From contig MQVO02000030.1 in NCBI GenBank assembly GCA_001986395.2, forward strand, positions 124,001 through 188,000: a stretch of 64,000 bases of DNA, in the 5' to 3' direction. Below are positions 34,356-45,898 of this stretch, piece by piece (positions within the stretch are counted from its first letter, which is position 1; each line of letters opens with the position of its first letter). Both the position numbers and the translations under genes were made by a program. Source of the DNA: Irpex lacteus (Eukaryota > Basidiomycota > Agaricomycetes > Polyporales > Irpicaceae). The notes beneath the pieces were generated by a model that saw nothing but the letters and a program-made list of their open reading frames with translations, made no database searches and had not been told where the DNA came from.

Positions 34356-35974
34356 TCATATCGCAACCTCCTGCACCTTCCCAACCACATCCCCAACAGC
34401 ATGCTCTGCCCCAGTCAGCGAAGACTGCTCCATCGCCTTGTGGCCTGCAATCTCCCTCACCGTACCCTTACCACCTGTCCTGAAGTGATCCACGACAACT
34501 TGACATACGCCGACCAACGTAGTACAGTGTTCAGTGTATCCCAATCCGCCTTTCTCCGGAGGGTCGCGTGCCTTGGAGTCGTCAAAGTAGAGATGAACGT
34601 CCGTGAGATGGAACATCGAGGGCTGGAGGAAGACGATGTCTCCTACGACTGCGGGCATTAGGCGGGTGATGAAGGCGAAGCGTGAATTCGAGAGGAAGCG
34701 GCGAGCCAGGTAGTACGTTTCTATGACGTGCGCTATGCTGAGCATCGTAGTGGGTGAGAAGTGGGGAAATACGGTTTCGCCGTCGCTGAGAATATTGAGT
34801 GCGCGGTGCAGGTCGCCAAACGTCGGCGGCGGTCCTGCGTCCGCGACACAGAATGCTTGCCCTCCGATGTCCGGGTTCGTCGAGCCATTCTCGAGTTCGA
34901 TAAGTCGTTGCTCGTAGAGGAGGTGGGACAAGGAGCAATTCTCGACAAAGATGAACGACTGGAGGACGCTGCCGACCCATGTCGGATTGTACTTCTTCAC
35001 CAGATACGCTCCAGCGATCAAGTCGCCCCCAGGACCGAAAACTCCATTGCCCGGTCGGATGCACCCAGTGCGCACAATGCCGTCTCCAGATTTCGACTTG
35101 TCGGCAGCTCGCACGCGAGATTCAGCACTGAGTTTCGAAACAGCGTAGTTTGAGAAGAACTGTTCGTGCCGCGGGAAGGGAGCATCCCGCTCGCTGATGA
35201 CTTGAGTGAAGAACTTGGGCTCCTTCTCCCACGGGAACAGCCACAGTCTTGTACTACGAACACCGACAGAGCCAGAGGACGTGTGCACGAACGTCCGAGC
35301 TCCGACGAGACGTGCGGCGTCCAAGACGTTTTGCGTGCCGTGCACGTTGACGGCCTCGGAGAGATGCAGCAGGTCGGGATGACGTTCAAAGAATCGGATG
35401 GTCGCAGCGGTGTGGAACACGGTGAGCTCGGGTTCAGGTGAACCAGGAGCACGTCCGTCGTCTGGCCATGTCTTGCGGAACGCGTCTTCCACCGCCTGCT
35501 TGTCCGTCACGTCTACGAGGATGAAGTCTACCGGGCCAATCTTCTCAGGCTGTAAGTCCTCGCGCACGGGTTTGCGGATGTCGAGGACGCGTATGCGACG
35601 TGGGTCTTCGCCTCTCTGGAGGAGATGACGGACGATCCAGCCTCCGAGGAATCCAGCCTGGTGGTCATCGAGGAGGATAAGACGAGAAGTTGAGAACGGG
35701 ATTGACGACGCACCCCTCCTGTGATGATATATCTCCTCCCCGTCTTTGGTGGTAGATTTCCTTCCAGCAGCGACGAGGGCCCGTCCTTCAGCTTCTCATA
35801 AGTTTCCCGTATCTCCTCATCCGTCCACCGCTTAGGCGATATCGCAAGAGCCTCGGGAGGCAGACGCGTCAACTTTGCATCGTTGCTGCGCACGTAGAGG
35901 ATGAAGAGCAGAGGGACGAGAGCAAAAAGCAACGAAAGCTTCTGTACGAGGGTGAGAGAGAGGTCAAGAGACAT
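34356..35974 (-). CDS. 3-beta-hydroxysteroid dehydrogenase / ERG26-type short-chain dehydrogenase
   Basis: NAD(P)-dependent dehydrogenase of the extended SDR, 3-beta-HSD branch, which includes sterol-4-alpha-carboxylate 3-dehydrogenase of ergosterol synthesis. Two exons give about 515 aa. Exon 1 (from 35974) has a hydrophobic segment (LSLLFALVPLLFILYV), a probable ER-membrane anchor. The splice joins YIITGG to AGFLGGWIVRHLL, restoring the GxxGxxG nucleotide motif. Further motifs are HTAATIRFFERHPD, VNVHGTQNVLDAARLVGA, FVHTSSGSVGV and the catalytic YAVSK. It ends VGKVQEVAI at 34356. The N-terminal extension of about 80 residues is longer than in canonical Erg26, so it may act on another steroid-like substrate. 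Not assigned as ERG26 itself. Confidence 0.8.
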
Positions 35975-36205
35975 TTACCCAGCTAACCGCGCGAGAGCGA
36001 CTTGTAGGAGACCTGGGGCGGTCGTGACTGTCGCGGTACAAGTTGCTTACATAAATTGAAAGCTCGGAACAGTCAGTCGTGAATCGTATGATTCCCTTTC
36101 CAAGATAATAGCGATTGGAACAAGCAGACACAACGATAATTTCGCCCTACTACATGGAAGAAAAGCAATACGGTAGGTGACAGACTAAAGCGAACATGAA
36201 GCGAA

Positions 36206-37815
36206 TCAAGGAGGAGGTGGGGGAGGCGGAGGAGCAGCATCACTCGGTGGAGGCGCGGGTGCACTTCCGTCGGCAGGAGCAGCATACCCTTGTTGCGCGT
36301 AGTATTGCGCGTACTGTTGGGCCTGTTGGGCCTGCCATGCCTTGAACTCAGGAGAGTTGACGTCGTAGCCGTAAGCAGCCCTGCACCCATGGAGGTTAAT
36401 AATGTCCTGGGTACGATAGTAGTGAAACGCTTACCAATATGCTGCGTACGCGTCTGTATCGCTGGAGGACGGCGCTGCTGCAGTAGCCGAGTAGTCTCCA
36501 GCTGGTGGCGCAGGTGCGCTACCATCGGGGGGAGGCGGTGGTGGTTGTTCACCTGGAGGTGGCGGTGGAGGTGCGCTACCAGGTTGTGGAGGTGCATAAC
36601 CCTAAGTAGTCACACAAACCCAAAAGATAATTAGTCAACAAACACCGTGAGATACAGACCGAGAGTCAAGTAGGTGTCGCATATGGCAAACACATGGTGG
36701 GACGTATGAAGCGATCTGGGAACGAAAGTGAATTGATACGTACACCATAGGCACTGTAGGCAGCGTACTGGATTTGTGCTTGATGTAATTCCATTTGCTG
36801 CTGCTCAACAATCGCCTTCACTTTCGCGTGCTCTGCACGGACAACTTCGAGGAGGTCTTCGGTGAGTACCTTGGCACGTGCGACCTGGCCTTCGTCTGGC
36901 CCGCTGCTAAATGTGAGATGTCGTTTAATGTGGAAGAGGTGGCTACATACGTGACGTGGATGTACATCGGCTCGTTGTGCTCTTGCTGAGTTTCTTGGTC
37001 GACGAAACCGGAACCCAGGCCCTTAATCTGTACACGGGTACCAGTCTCTTGCTGAATGTACTTGACGAACATCCCCTGGCAACATCCTTCGTGTGAGATA
37101 AAGAAGGTCCAAAGAGAGAATATACATACCGATGGCCCAACAACTTTTGCACGGACGTTGAAGTTCCGTATAGACTCTAAACCAACAGGAAGTTTCTCTT
37201 CTGGCCATTTACGCTTGAATGAAACGGTAGTATCAGCAATGCGTCAACGACCTGACCAGCAAGCAGCACACCTTTTCCCTTAGACGATCCTTCTTGTCCT
37301 CAACCAATGAGCCCATGTCAATGTTAATGAGCTCATTGACCTTGTCAACAGCGCTCTGCAGAATCTCCTTCGTGGTGGCTGAAATGTGAAGGTACAGAGG
37401 GGGGTCTTTCTCCGTCGCCTTTGACCTGTCTGGATACCATATCCCCTTCGTGCTCACTGAAGCACCCGTCTCCTCATGTATCTGAACAACGTGTAACAAT
37501 GGTCAGAGGAAATGGACGGATAATGATAGACAATTGGCGTACCTGGGTCTGCGTTGAACCCTTGGTCAACAAGTACCGATTCCTGACGTCGTTGATGTCA
37601 ATATCGTGCACAAACTCTCCATCGTGCGGGTCCTTGGGTCCCAGAACACTCCCCCCTCCCGGTTGTCCAGCGAACTGTGCCGCAATTTTGGCAGCGATGG
37701 CTGCAGCTGCCGCCGCTGCCTCGCTTGCAGTCTTCCCATCCTCTATCTTGACCGCCTTCGCAGGTGAATCTTCCTCAGACGGGGCGGCCTGGTCCCATTT
37801 TCTTTTTGAAGACAT
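36206..37815 (-). CDS. KH-domain protein, KHDC4/BLOM7-like splicing-associated factor
   Basis: Likely RNA-binding nuclear protein. Starts MSSKRKWDQAAPSEEDSPAK (ATG 37815) with an alanine-rich helix (ASEAAAAAAAIAAKIAAQF), then NDVRNRYLLTKGSTQ and ETGASVSTKGIWYP. The main KH module follows, with the GxxG loop in KVVGPSGMFVKYIQQETGT and RVQIKGLGSGFVDQ. Then comes ARAKVLTEDLLEVVRAEHAK and a long Gln/Tyr/Pro-rich tail with runs of prolines, ending before TGA at 36206-36208. The KRKWDQ start, paired KH-like halves and Pro/Tyr tail match the KHDC4 (BLOM7) family. It shares a 225-bp upstream region with the divergent MSS116-like helicase. Confidence 0.8.
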
Positions 37816-38040
37816 GGTGTGCAGTCGAGGGACAAAGATGAAAGTGGTTAAGGGAGAACGAGCTGTGACTTGACTTGAGCTGCGAGGCGAAGGGAGGCAG
37901 GCGCCTTTGTCGTTGTTTGTCCTTTGATCGAATTTCCTTTTTGGAAATTTTGCTTGCCGGAGGGAATATTGCAAGCGAGGCGCACCAGCTTCACTCCCTC
38001 CTTCACCCCCACGACACAATTCTCTTCACAACCCGTTACA
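37816..38040. promoter_or_regulatory. Shared bidirectional promoter, KHDC4-like / MSS116-like
   Basis: Only 225 bp separate the two divergent start codons, so both promoters must overlap. No clear TATA box is seen; both neighbours look like housekeeping RNA-metabolism genes. Confidence 0.5.
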
Positions 38041-40279
38041 ATGGTTGTGAGATGGTTGGGGACTGGTTTGACTGCTTCTGCAGTCATCGTAAGAACCAGT
38101 AGGTTCGGAATCATACGGGCAGGGCCTGGTGAGTCTGTTCGCTGGCTCGTCTCGTCACATCGCTCACTGACAAACTTCCACAGTTTCAGCACGCTTGTCG
38201 AGTAGTGCTGCGGTAAGACTTAGGCCGGCTTCCTCTCAGCAGTCTCCTGTAGAGGATGCTCCTGCGTCGTCACAGTCTGACGCAGTAAGCTCTGACCAGC
38301 CAGAGTTTTCGACTCTGCAAGGCCGCGTCTCTGAGCACACACTTCAAGCGATCACCCGCTCTCCTTTCAATATCAAGCATATGAGCCCAGTACAGGCAGC
38401 CGTTCTTCCATTACTTCCAGACCTAGCGAAGCCGTACGATCCTGAAGATGCCTCCACTTCACCTCGTGACTTGCTTGTCAAGGCAAGGACAGGAACTGGA
38501 AAGACGCTCGCGTTCCTCATACCTGCCATCGAGGCGCGCATGAAGGCTTTGGACAAACACGCGAAACAAGCTGTCGCCGACTCAGGGCTGAAAGGTGACC
38601 GTCATCTGGAGGATCGAGCGAAGCGCGCATTGTCACGTCGTGAAGTCGGCGCTCTCATCCTCAGCCCCACTCGTGAACTCGCTACTCAGATTGCCAACGA
38701 GGCGATCAAGCTCTCGTCACATCATCATGGTTTTGAGGTTCGGTTATTCGTTGGCGGTGTTAGCAAGTATCACCAGATGAAGGAATGGATGAAGGGACGA
38801 CGGGACATTGTTGTAGGAACCCCTGGTAGGATAAGGGACGTCTTGGAGAACGAACCGACGGTCAGGGAAAGTCTGGCTACTGCGAAGATGGTACGCCCCA
38901 CCTATATATCCATGAACATTCTCTGATAAGCATACCAGTTCATTCTGGACGAAGCTGACACTCTGCTTGACATGGGCTTCCGTGGAGAAATAGACGCTAT
39001 AGCCGAATTTTTGCCGCCTACACCGGAAAGGCAGACATTCATGTTCTCCGCCACCGTCTCTCCGGCTATCCGTGACGTCGCGCGTGAAATCTTGAACCCG
39101 AAGCACAAGTTCGTTAACTGTGTTTCTAACGATGCTCCACCGGTCCACGCGCACATTCCTCAGCACTACACGGTACTCCCTGACGCCAGCCAACAGTTCC
39201 CTCATGTTCTACGCCTCCTCGCCCAAGATCAACTCACCAACGTCGGCAACTCGAAGACTATTGTATTCCTCCCCACTACCAAGATGACGAAGCTCTTCTC
39301 TTCGTATGTTTCTGAGCTTGCTGAGGCTCTACCCGCTGGAAAGCGCACGCGGATCTTCGAGATCCACTCTCTGTTGAACCAAGGACAGCGCACCAGAACG
39401 TCAGACAAGTTCAGGAACGACAACAGCGGTGCCTCTATCCTGGTTTCGTCCGACGTGTCGGCTCGTGGTGTCGACTACCCCGGTGTAACGCGTGTCATCC
39501 AGGTTGGCGTTCCAGCCTCTGCAGACCAATACGTGCACCGGGTTGGACGTACTGGTCGCGGTGCGGAACGGCGCGGCAGGGCCGACCTTGTCTTGTTGCC
39601 CTTCGAATCCGGGTTCGTCAAGTGGCAGCTGCACAATATCCCGATAAAACCTGTCACCGTGGAGCAGCTTGAATCCGAAGTCCTTGCTCTCGCACAGGCG
39701 CATGACAGCGATGCGAAGGGCTTCATGGAGGCGAATTCATCGGCCCAGCGGGCCTTTGAGTCACGCTCGCTGTTCGTACCCAAGGTGCTCCCCGGTCTGG
39801 AAGGCCTGAACGAGTCTATCGCTACCCTTCACCAGCATACCGACCCAGACGCGGCCAAGGATACCGTCGCGTCCCTGCTAGGCTACTACGTCGGACGTAT
39901 CTCTGACATTCGCTGCCGCCGGGACGATATCTTGAACGGTCTGAAGGAGTGGACTGTTCAGGCTTGTGGGCTCCCGACTGCACCTCATTTCTCGCATGCA
40001 TTCCTTACGAGACTCGGATTCGGCAGCGGTGAGCAGGAACAGAGGAGGTCGTCGTCGTCGTCGTCTCGCAGGGGCGGGTTCGGAATGCGACCGAGGGACT
40101 CTTCGTTCTCGCGCGGCGACAAGCCGTCATACCAACGCAACGACAGACCTTCGTACCAGCGCAACGACGACTCTTCCTACCAACGCAACAGCAGGGACTT
40201 TGACTCCAGACCCCCTCGCGAGGACTTCTCGCGTAGAAGGGATTCTTCGCAGCCGTGGACGAAACGCGAGCGATACTAG
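38041..40279 (+). CDS. MSS116: Mitochondrial DEAD-box RNA helicase, MSS116-like
   Basis: ATP-dependent RNA helicase expected to assist mitochondrial intron splicing and RNA folding. Start at ATG 38041; the first exon encodes a basic amphipathic presequence (MVVRWLGTGLTASAVIVRTS) consistent with mitochondrial import. Motif order is complete: ARTGTGKT (I), SPTRELATQ (Ia), GTPGR (Ib), FILDEADTLLDMGF (II, across the intron near 38891-38938), FSATVS (III), ILVSSDVSARGVDYPGV (V) and YVHRVGRTGR (VI). A C-terminal extension follows the helicase core, then a Ser/Arg-rich tail with YQRND repeats near 40125-40195, typical of Mss116 basic tails. Two introns. Confidence is high for DEAD-box, moderate for the exact orthologue. 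Confidence 0.88.
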
Positions 40280-40785
40280 ACAGGTCTTCCTCCGGACTTC
40301 CTTGGATCTGCAAAACTATCGACTCCGTATAGTCGATGCTTGGCCTACACCGTTATTTGGCTTTCTATAGATCATATCATACCCCCTCATGCATGCGCCA
40401 ATCGCATCTATTAGTGCTGTATCGTATAATGCTCATGTAATGACTTATAGCACCACCGCTTTGGTTGAGAAAAATGTTATAATACAACAAAATCCTTCGA
40501 GGCTCCTGCGGACGTGGGCGTACGTACCCATTGCGTCTACTTGGCCATGCCGTCGAATAAAACATGCCCCACAATACATGCCACTCTTCCTAGTCTTCAC
40601 CGTAATCAGACTCCCAAATATCCCACAAAACTTCCATTACCTCTACGCTGATTTCTTTTGACCGTTCGAGTGTGAGCTTGAACCCAGCCTCAGACTACTG
40701 CTCAGACTAGTACTGTATTTCGATGTATCCACGTTCGATCCACTGCGTGGCATATATTCAGATAGCTACCGCCCACATAGCGCAT
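40280..40785. other. Intergenic after the helicase
   Basis: About 500 bp with no gene recognised. Contains short AT-rich runs and probable 3' UTR of the helicase. Confidence 0.5.
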
Positions 40786-40872
40786 ACAGATCTGATCAAG
40801 CTTGGCCATGGGCCACGACCACTTCATGTAGAATCCTGGCCACCTTACAGATCATACACTGGACACGACATT

Positions 40873-41288
40873 ATGGTGACGGGATCGTGCTTTGGATGTA
40901 ACAGGAGTGTGCCTATTTCTCAGCTGAAGAGATGCGCGAGATGCAGGTCAGTCATCACTGTGGCCATGGAAGACTGTTTCGCCGCCTCTAAGCGACCCTC
41001 CATAGAACAGCTGTGTATTGTGTACGTGGATTTTCTGATATGATTTAATTGCCTCGTATTGAGTATGATAGTCGAAGGAGTGTTAGAAGAAAGCTTGGAA
41101 CGTCAGTCACAAGAACCACTGTACGCCTCATGATGCACTCCAGGACGGAGACCCCGGGGACGACAAAAAGGAGTGGGGGCGGGCCGCCATAGATGACCTA
41201 TAGCTACTCAACAAATGGATGTGGATTTGGTCGGAGGCTTAGTATAATCGAGAAGGTAGTATGTACGTTTACTGCCCAACCGGCGCCA
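40873..41288 (+). pseudogene. MYND-finger gene, dead upstream tandem copy
   Basis: Homologous to the gene directly downstream. Exon 1 (ATG at 40873) encodes GSCFGCNRSVPISQLKRCAR. Exon 2 is the 16-nt exon 41006-41021 and exon 3 starts at 41072. Spliced, it gives RCARCRTAVYCSKEC followed by an in-frame TAG at 41084-41086, where the intact copy has CAG (Gln). Reading on gives KKAWNVSHKNHC, a full second half of the zinc finger, then another TAG at 41201-41203. The copy ends where the downstream duplicate begins. Homology extends upstream to about 40786, which matches about 41289. Confidence 0.75.
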
Positions 41289-41372
41289 ATCTGATCAAGC
41301 TTGGACCACGACCAACTTCATGTGCACATGTAGATCTCATGCCATCTTACGAGCAAGACAGCCGGGCACAAC

Positions 41373-42388
41373 ATGACCTTAGGATACTGCTTTGAATGCA
41401 CCAAGGAGATGCCCACCTCTCAATTGAAGAGATGCGCGAGATGCAGGTCAGTCATCACTATGATCCGGATAGTAAGATACCTCGATTCTCAACAGTTCCG
41501 CTCTGTCCTACAGGATGACTACATATTGTGTATGTCTATAGCTTCAGCGTTGCATGACTTCCATCTCATAGTGTGAGAGTCGAGAGAGTGTCAGAAGAAA
41601 TCCTGGAGCGAATTCCACAAGTACTCCTGTAAGCCGCACGACGCACTCGAGGAGGGCTTCAGAGATCCAGCGATCGGCACAGAGGAGTGGAAGCGCCTCT
41701 CTACAGATAACATGATGAACAAATGGATAGGATCCTGGAGAGAGGTCTTTGGGACGTGCGCTGTGACGACTCTGGACTTGGCCAATCATCCACCGGATCG
41801 AATTGCTACTCACTGGTACATCCACTGATATACCTATTGTTCGTCAATGATTGCCTGCTAACAGGGTCTCTGTAGTCTCAAAGCCGTTGTTTATTTAAAT
41901 CGAGACCCTAACACCCGCTCAGGCAGTCGATTGTTCCAGGTTAGTTATCTGTTGCAATGTCAGCTTAAGCTTAGTAACGCATGCGTGTACAGGTCCTGGA
42001 CGCTAGGGTCTGTCCTATCAAAGAACTCGGGGAAGAATTTCCGAACCTCTTTGAGAATGTTGACTTGCCAGGAGACTCGGACGAAGGTCTCAGGCTGTTC
42101 CGCATTCGTTATGTTGTCTTCTTCGGGCTGCCGCTGCAAACCGACTCCGGGCCTATGGTCAATACCTTCTCTCGAACTGTACATTGGTTCGATTTACGTG
42201 TCCAAAAACTCAGGCAGCGCATGATCGACAGCCCGCCACCAGACTGGCCAACGCCGGAGACTTGGCTCAAAATGATCACAACTGCAGTCAAAGATGGAGA
42301 TACCACAGCCTTCTCGAGCTGGAGTAGCAAGCTCGCAGAAATGTCGCATATAGAAAGGGATGAGCTGTCCGGACTGTTGACCTACTGA
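41373..42388 (+). CDS. MYND-type zinc finger protein
   Basis: MYND fingers bind two zinc ions and mediate protein-protein contacts; MYND genes are numerous in Agaricomycetes and mostly uncharacterised. Exon 1 (ATG 41373) encodes MTLGYCFECTKEMPTSQLKR. The 16-nt exon 2 (41514-41529) and exon 3 (from 41580) complete the finger as RCARCRMTTYCSRECQKKSW and EFHKYSCKPHDALEEG. All Cys/His ligands are present. A second part of about 180 residues (KWIGSWREVFGTCAVTTLDL, VLDARVCPIKELGEEFPNLF, DEGLRLFRIRYVVFFGLPL, DWPTPETWLKM) resembles the helical C-terminus seen in fungal MYND proteins and ends DELSGLLTY. Length is about 270 aa. Some internal joins (41880-41990) are inferred from phase. Confidence 0.75.
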
Positions 42389-42390
42389 CC

Positions 42391-43163
42391 GCTGGTCTGC
42401 ACGATGTCAAGCACATTTTTGCTATTTTCAAAAGAGAATCATATCAACGTGTTGTACTTCTAGTGCAGAATTACGGAGTTCTTATGCGTCTTAATTATTC
42501 CGTGAGCTTGCTCATCTAGGTTCTACTATATCTGATTCAATGTCTCTCACTCTTTCATTAGGTAGGGACCGTGACCACTTTACCGGACCACTGGACTCAC
42601 CGTTATTCATCTTTTCTAACGCGACAGGCGACGGCTACAGTTTACGCACCGGGAGATGCGCGTGACTGGAGGTATTTCCGTCGGCTACCATGATCATATG
42701 AGCTCCAAGTTGACTCCGGCAGTAGACACTGCGTAGGTCCGGCTCACCTATATACTTTCCATCTCACAGTAAGCACGTGGTCATGTACGATACTCGTCTC
42801 TGTTACGGGTGCTAAACCTGCGGCGTTAGTTGCTATAGTAGGTATGTCGAGGTGTCTACCACTTCCCTGCTTGCTGTCTTTCTTTTCGTTAACATTGCCT
42901 CAAGGTTACCCTTCTCAGGTCCGCTGAAATCCGCCTGTATTGACGCAAGGATACGTCGACGGGCCGGGAGGGATAATTTTAGGCGTTTCCTCGAATGTAT
43001 GCACTCTGACCGCGTGCAAGGACATTGTTGCGCCTTTCAGACGTATCACGGGCTCAGAACGTGGCTGGACTCTCGTCGAATATCAGTGCTGATTAGACTC
43101 ACTGGATCTAAGACGCTTCTGACAATAGCTTCTTGCGATATTGCAAACAAACATCCGTAGGCG
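42391..43163. other. Intergenic 5' flank of polygalacturonase 1
   Basis: No gene of its own; ORFs here have no recognisable product. The interest lies in its partial repetition upstream of the second polygalacturonase. Confidence 0.5.
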
Positions 43164-43170
43164 TATAAAA
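43164..43170 (+). promoter_or_regulatory. TATA box of polygalacturonase 1
   Basis: TATAAAA lies 103 bp upstream of the start codon. An equivalent TATAAAA precedes polygalacturonase 2 at 106 bp, so the core promoter architecture is conserved between the duplicates. Confidence 0.65.
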
Positions 43171-43266
43171 GGATGGTAGAGTCGTACTGGATTCTCCAAG
43201 CCAAGAACACACTCCTGAGCCAACGGTCTCTGCACTCCATAGTAACTCGACATCTTCTGGAACAAA

Positions 43267-45054
43267 ATGCTTACACTCGCCTCAGTTGTCCTCGCTCTGT
43301 CTCTTTCGGCTTTCGCTAGCCCAGTCAACACCACCGAGACACTCACATCGGAGGCGGCTGCCTGCACGGGTACCATCTCGTCCCTCGACGATGTTGCCAG
43401 TGCCGTCAAGTGCACGACCGTCGTTATCAACGGCTTCACTGTGCCTGCTGGAGAGACTTTCAACCTCAACCTCGCATCCGGTTCGACGGTAACCATGAGT
43501 AAGTAGTTTCCTTATGTGCGCTCGAGAAAATCCGTTCTCATGGTTATTTGTTTCACTCTACAGACGGTGACGTCGTCTTTGGTACGAAGAACTGGGATGG
43601 CCCTCTTTTCCAAGTCAGGTGGGTATACTGTCTCCGCTCCTTGTATTCTGATTCCACATGCTCACGCTTCGGTTGATCATAGCGGTTCCAACATCAACTG
43701 TAAGAATCTTCGTTCGAGTGTAGCTTGGTGATTCTGATGGAACGTGTCCCACGATGCAGTCAACGGCAACGGGCATACCTTCGATGGCCAGGGTGCTTTC
43801 TACTGGGTTTGCTTTCTCCTCTTGACATCTCTCAGACGTTGATATCTTACCTGCATACGATAGGATGGTCAAGGTGGTAATGGTGGTGTTACAAAGCCCG
43901 CTCCAATGATGAAGTAAGTCTCAGATGTTAAGGCCATGAGTATACTTAAGGAACTTACTACGTAACTTTCCAGGATTAAGATTTCTGGTACCTACACCGT
44001 AAGTATAGGGCAGACAATTTCCAATCCTACGTGATTATTGACTGTCATCTGATATTGTAGAATGTCAAAGTCCTCAATTCGCCCGCTCGCGTATACAGCG
44101 TCTCGAACCCAGCACAACTCACCATGTCGAAATTGACGATCGACGATTGTACGTTCACTCGTTCATGCAAAATACATCTTACTCATACCAATCCTATTCC
44201 ACCAGCTGCCGGCGATGCGGCTAACTCGAAGAGCGATGGGAAGGCTGCTGGCCACAACACTGATGGTTTCGACGTCAGCACGACGGATTTGACAATCGAG
44301 GACAGGTATTTAAAACATGGCCACTCTTTTTCATGCGAAACATACTCAATATTGTGTTAGCACTATCCATAATCAAGATGACTGCCTTGCTATCAACAAG
44401 GGTAGCAACATCGTTTTCCAACGCAACACTTGCGTCGGTGGCCACGGTATCTCCATCGGCTCTATCTCGTCTGACGCTACGGTCTCGGACATTACCATCA
44501 GCGGCAACACAATCACTAACAAGTAAGTCTATTATGAGGTCGCTGAGGCTTTTACTGACCGTTCTCCTTTGTATCTGGTCTACAGCGACCAGGCCCTTCG
44601 CATCAAGACAAAGGCAAGCGCGACTGACGCCTCTGTTTCCGGAGTCACCTACTCTGGCAACACTGCAACTGGGATACGCAAGTTCGGTGTCATCATCGAT
44701 CAGAGCTACCCCGACACCCTCGGTACACCAGGAACTGGCGTCAAAATCTCTGTAAGTCACACATATCGAGCATATCAAGCATGAACGTGTCAACCGATAA
44801 CGCCTTGTGCAGGGCATCAACTTCACTGGGTCCAAGAACACCATCTCTGTCAACAGCGATGCCGAGCGTGTTGCCGTCAACTGCGGTAGCGGCGCCTGCA
44901 CTGGTCAGTCATCCACCCACAATCGTATACATGGAGTAAGGTTCACTGATAAGCATGCCGCGATGCAGGTACCTGGGACTGGTCGGCTCTCTCCGTTACC
45001 GGCGGCAAGACTGGAACGATCAACTACAGTGGCATCAAGAACTTCAGTCAGTGA
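43267..45054 (+). CDS. Secreted GH28 endopolygalacturonase 1
   Basis: Hydrolyses alpha-1,4-galacturonan of pectin outside the cell. ATG 43267 begins a signal peptide ([19 protein letters not shown]) and short propeptide; the mature region starts near [13 protein letters not shown]. The beta-helix carries the GH28 catalytic motifs in order: [23 protein letters not shown] and LRIKTKA. The family C-terminus is [22 protein letters not shown] at 45052-45054. Around a dozen short introns, several flanking exons under 50 nt, divide the gene. Length is about 370 aa, typical of endo-acting enzymes. It differs from the second copy by scattered substitutions, none in the catalytic residues. Confidence 0.92.
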
Positions 45055-45297
45055 GCGTTCCTAGCTCATATTGGTTAAGGAGGAGTACCACACGATATTC
45101 CTGGCTCTGGTCTTCTTGCACGCTGTCTTTCTTGTGTATTCGTTCTCGAGACAGAAATCTTAAAAATGATGGATATCTCTACAAATTATTTTGATTGTCA
45201 CACAATTATCCCCGCATCTTATCGACGGTGCAGCCAGTATACACATCAAAATCCAAGTACACCGCCGTGAGAAAAGCGCCCAAATCTTTCATGATTA

Positions 45298-45896
45298 CAG
45301 TCAAACTTCCAATAACCCATACCTCTCGGTCCACGCGAAAAAGTATGGGTTATCATGAGGTATGGGTTTCGAGAGGTGGCGCCTAATCTAACGCCCGAAG
45401 CCGCCGAGTATCCGCGCATGGACTTTGGTCATACCTGCAAAGGGAGCGTAGAAACACCGCGAATGGACGAGTTTAACCAGATACATCCTGTAGGAAACGT
45501 TATGAGCACCGAACGAGCTTTGGGGGTGTGCTATGAGATGGCTCAAAAAGGGCACGGGCTGAGCGCCCCATGAGCCCAATAACGGCTGGTTTCGCGGAAT
45601 TCGCTCGAAACAGTCTGTTAAGTCAAACGTAAGTCTATTGATCATCAAGATTCAGATGAAACGGGACTTATCCGCCCACATATGGTGTAAATTATACCAA
45701 ATATGGAGCAAACTAGACGTCGTTTACCATCAAAGTATGGGTTTTGGGTCCGACAAAAAGGTATGGGTTATGGGTTATGGCCTATGTATGGGTTATGAGC
45801 CTCATTTCTCCGCTAACCAATTCGGTCCACCCAAAAAAGTATGGGTTATGCCCAAGTATGGGTTATGGGAGGTATGGGTTATTGGAGGTTTGACTG
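45298..45896. mobile_element. TA-flanked TIR element with GTATGGGTTATG repeats (599 bp)
   Basis: Inverted termini of 28 bp lie at 45298-45325 (starting CAGTCAAAC, running into AATAACCCATACCTC) and 45869-45896, with one mismatch. TA flanks both sides (45296-45297 and 45897-45898). A CAGT start with TA duplication is typical of the pogo/Fot1 and Tc1/mariner group. The subterminal motif GTATGGGTTATG or close variants recurs about seven more times inside, mostly at 45736-45880. No transposase ORF is present, so it is non-autonomous. It lies just downstream of polygalacturonase 1 and is absent after polygalacturonase 2. Confidence 0.85.
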
Positions 45897-45898
45897 TA

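Larger units (their letters stand above)
42391..45054 (+). repeat. Duplicated block A (polygalacturonase 1 and its 5' flank)
   Basis: Sequence from just after the MYND stop codon through the polygalacturonase gene recurs at about 46648-49281. Landmarks recur in the same order in both blocks: CACGATGTCAAGCAC, TTACTCCGTGAGCTT-like sequence, a GGGTGCT(A/G)AACCTG segment, GGGCCGG, the TATA box and the gene. Identity is patchy in the far upstream part and high near the start codon. Confidence 0.7.

Noticed and set aside
34356..35974. Assignment of the 3-beta-HSD gene as ERG26
   Set aside because: Family membership is clear, but the long N-terminal extension with a membrane anchor and the broad family size do not allow orthology without a tree.
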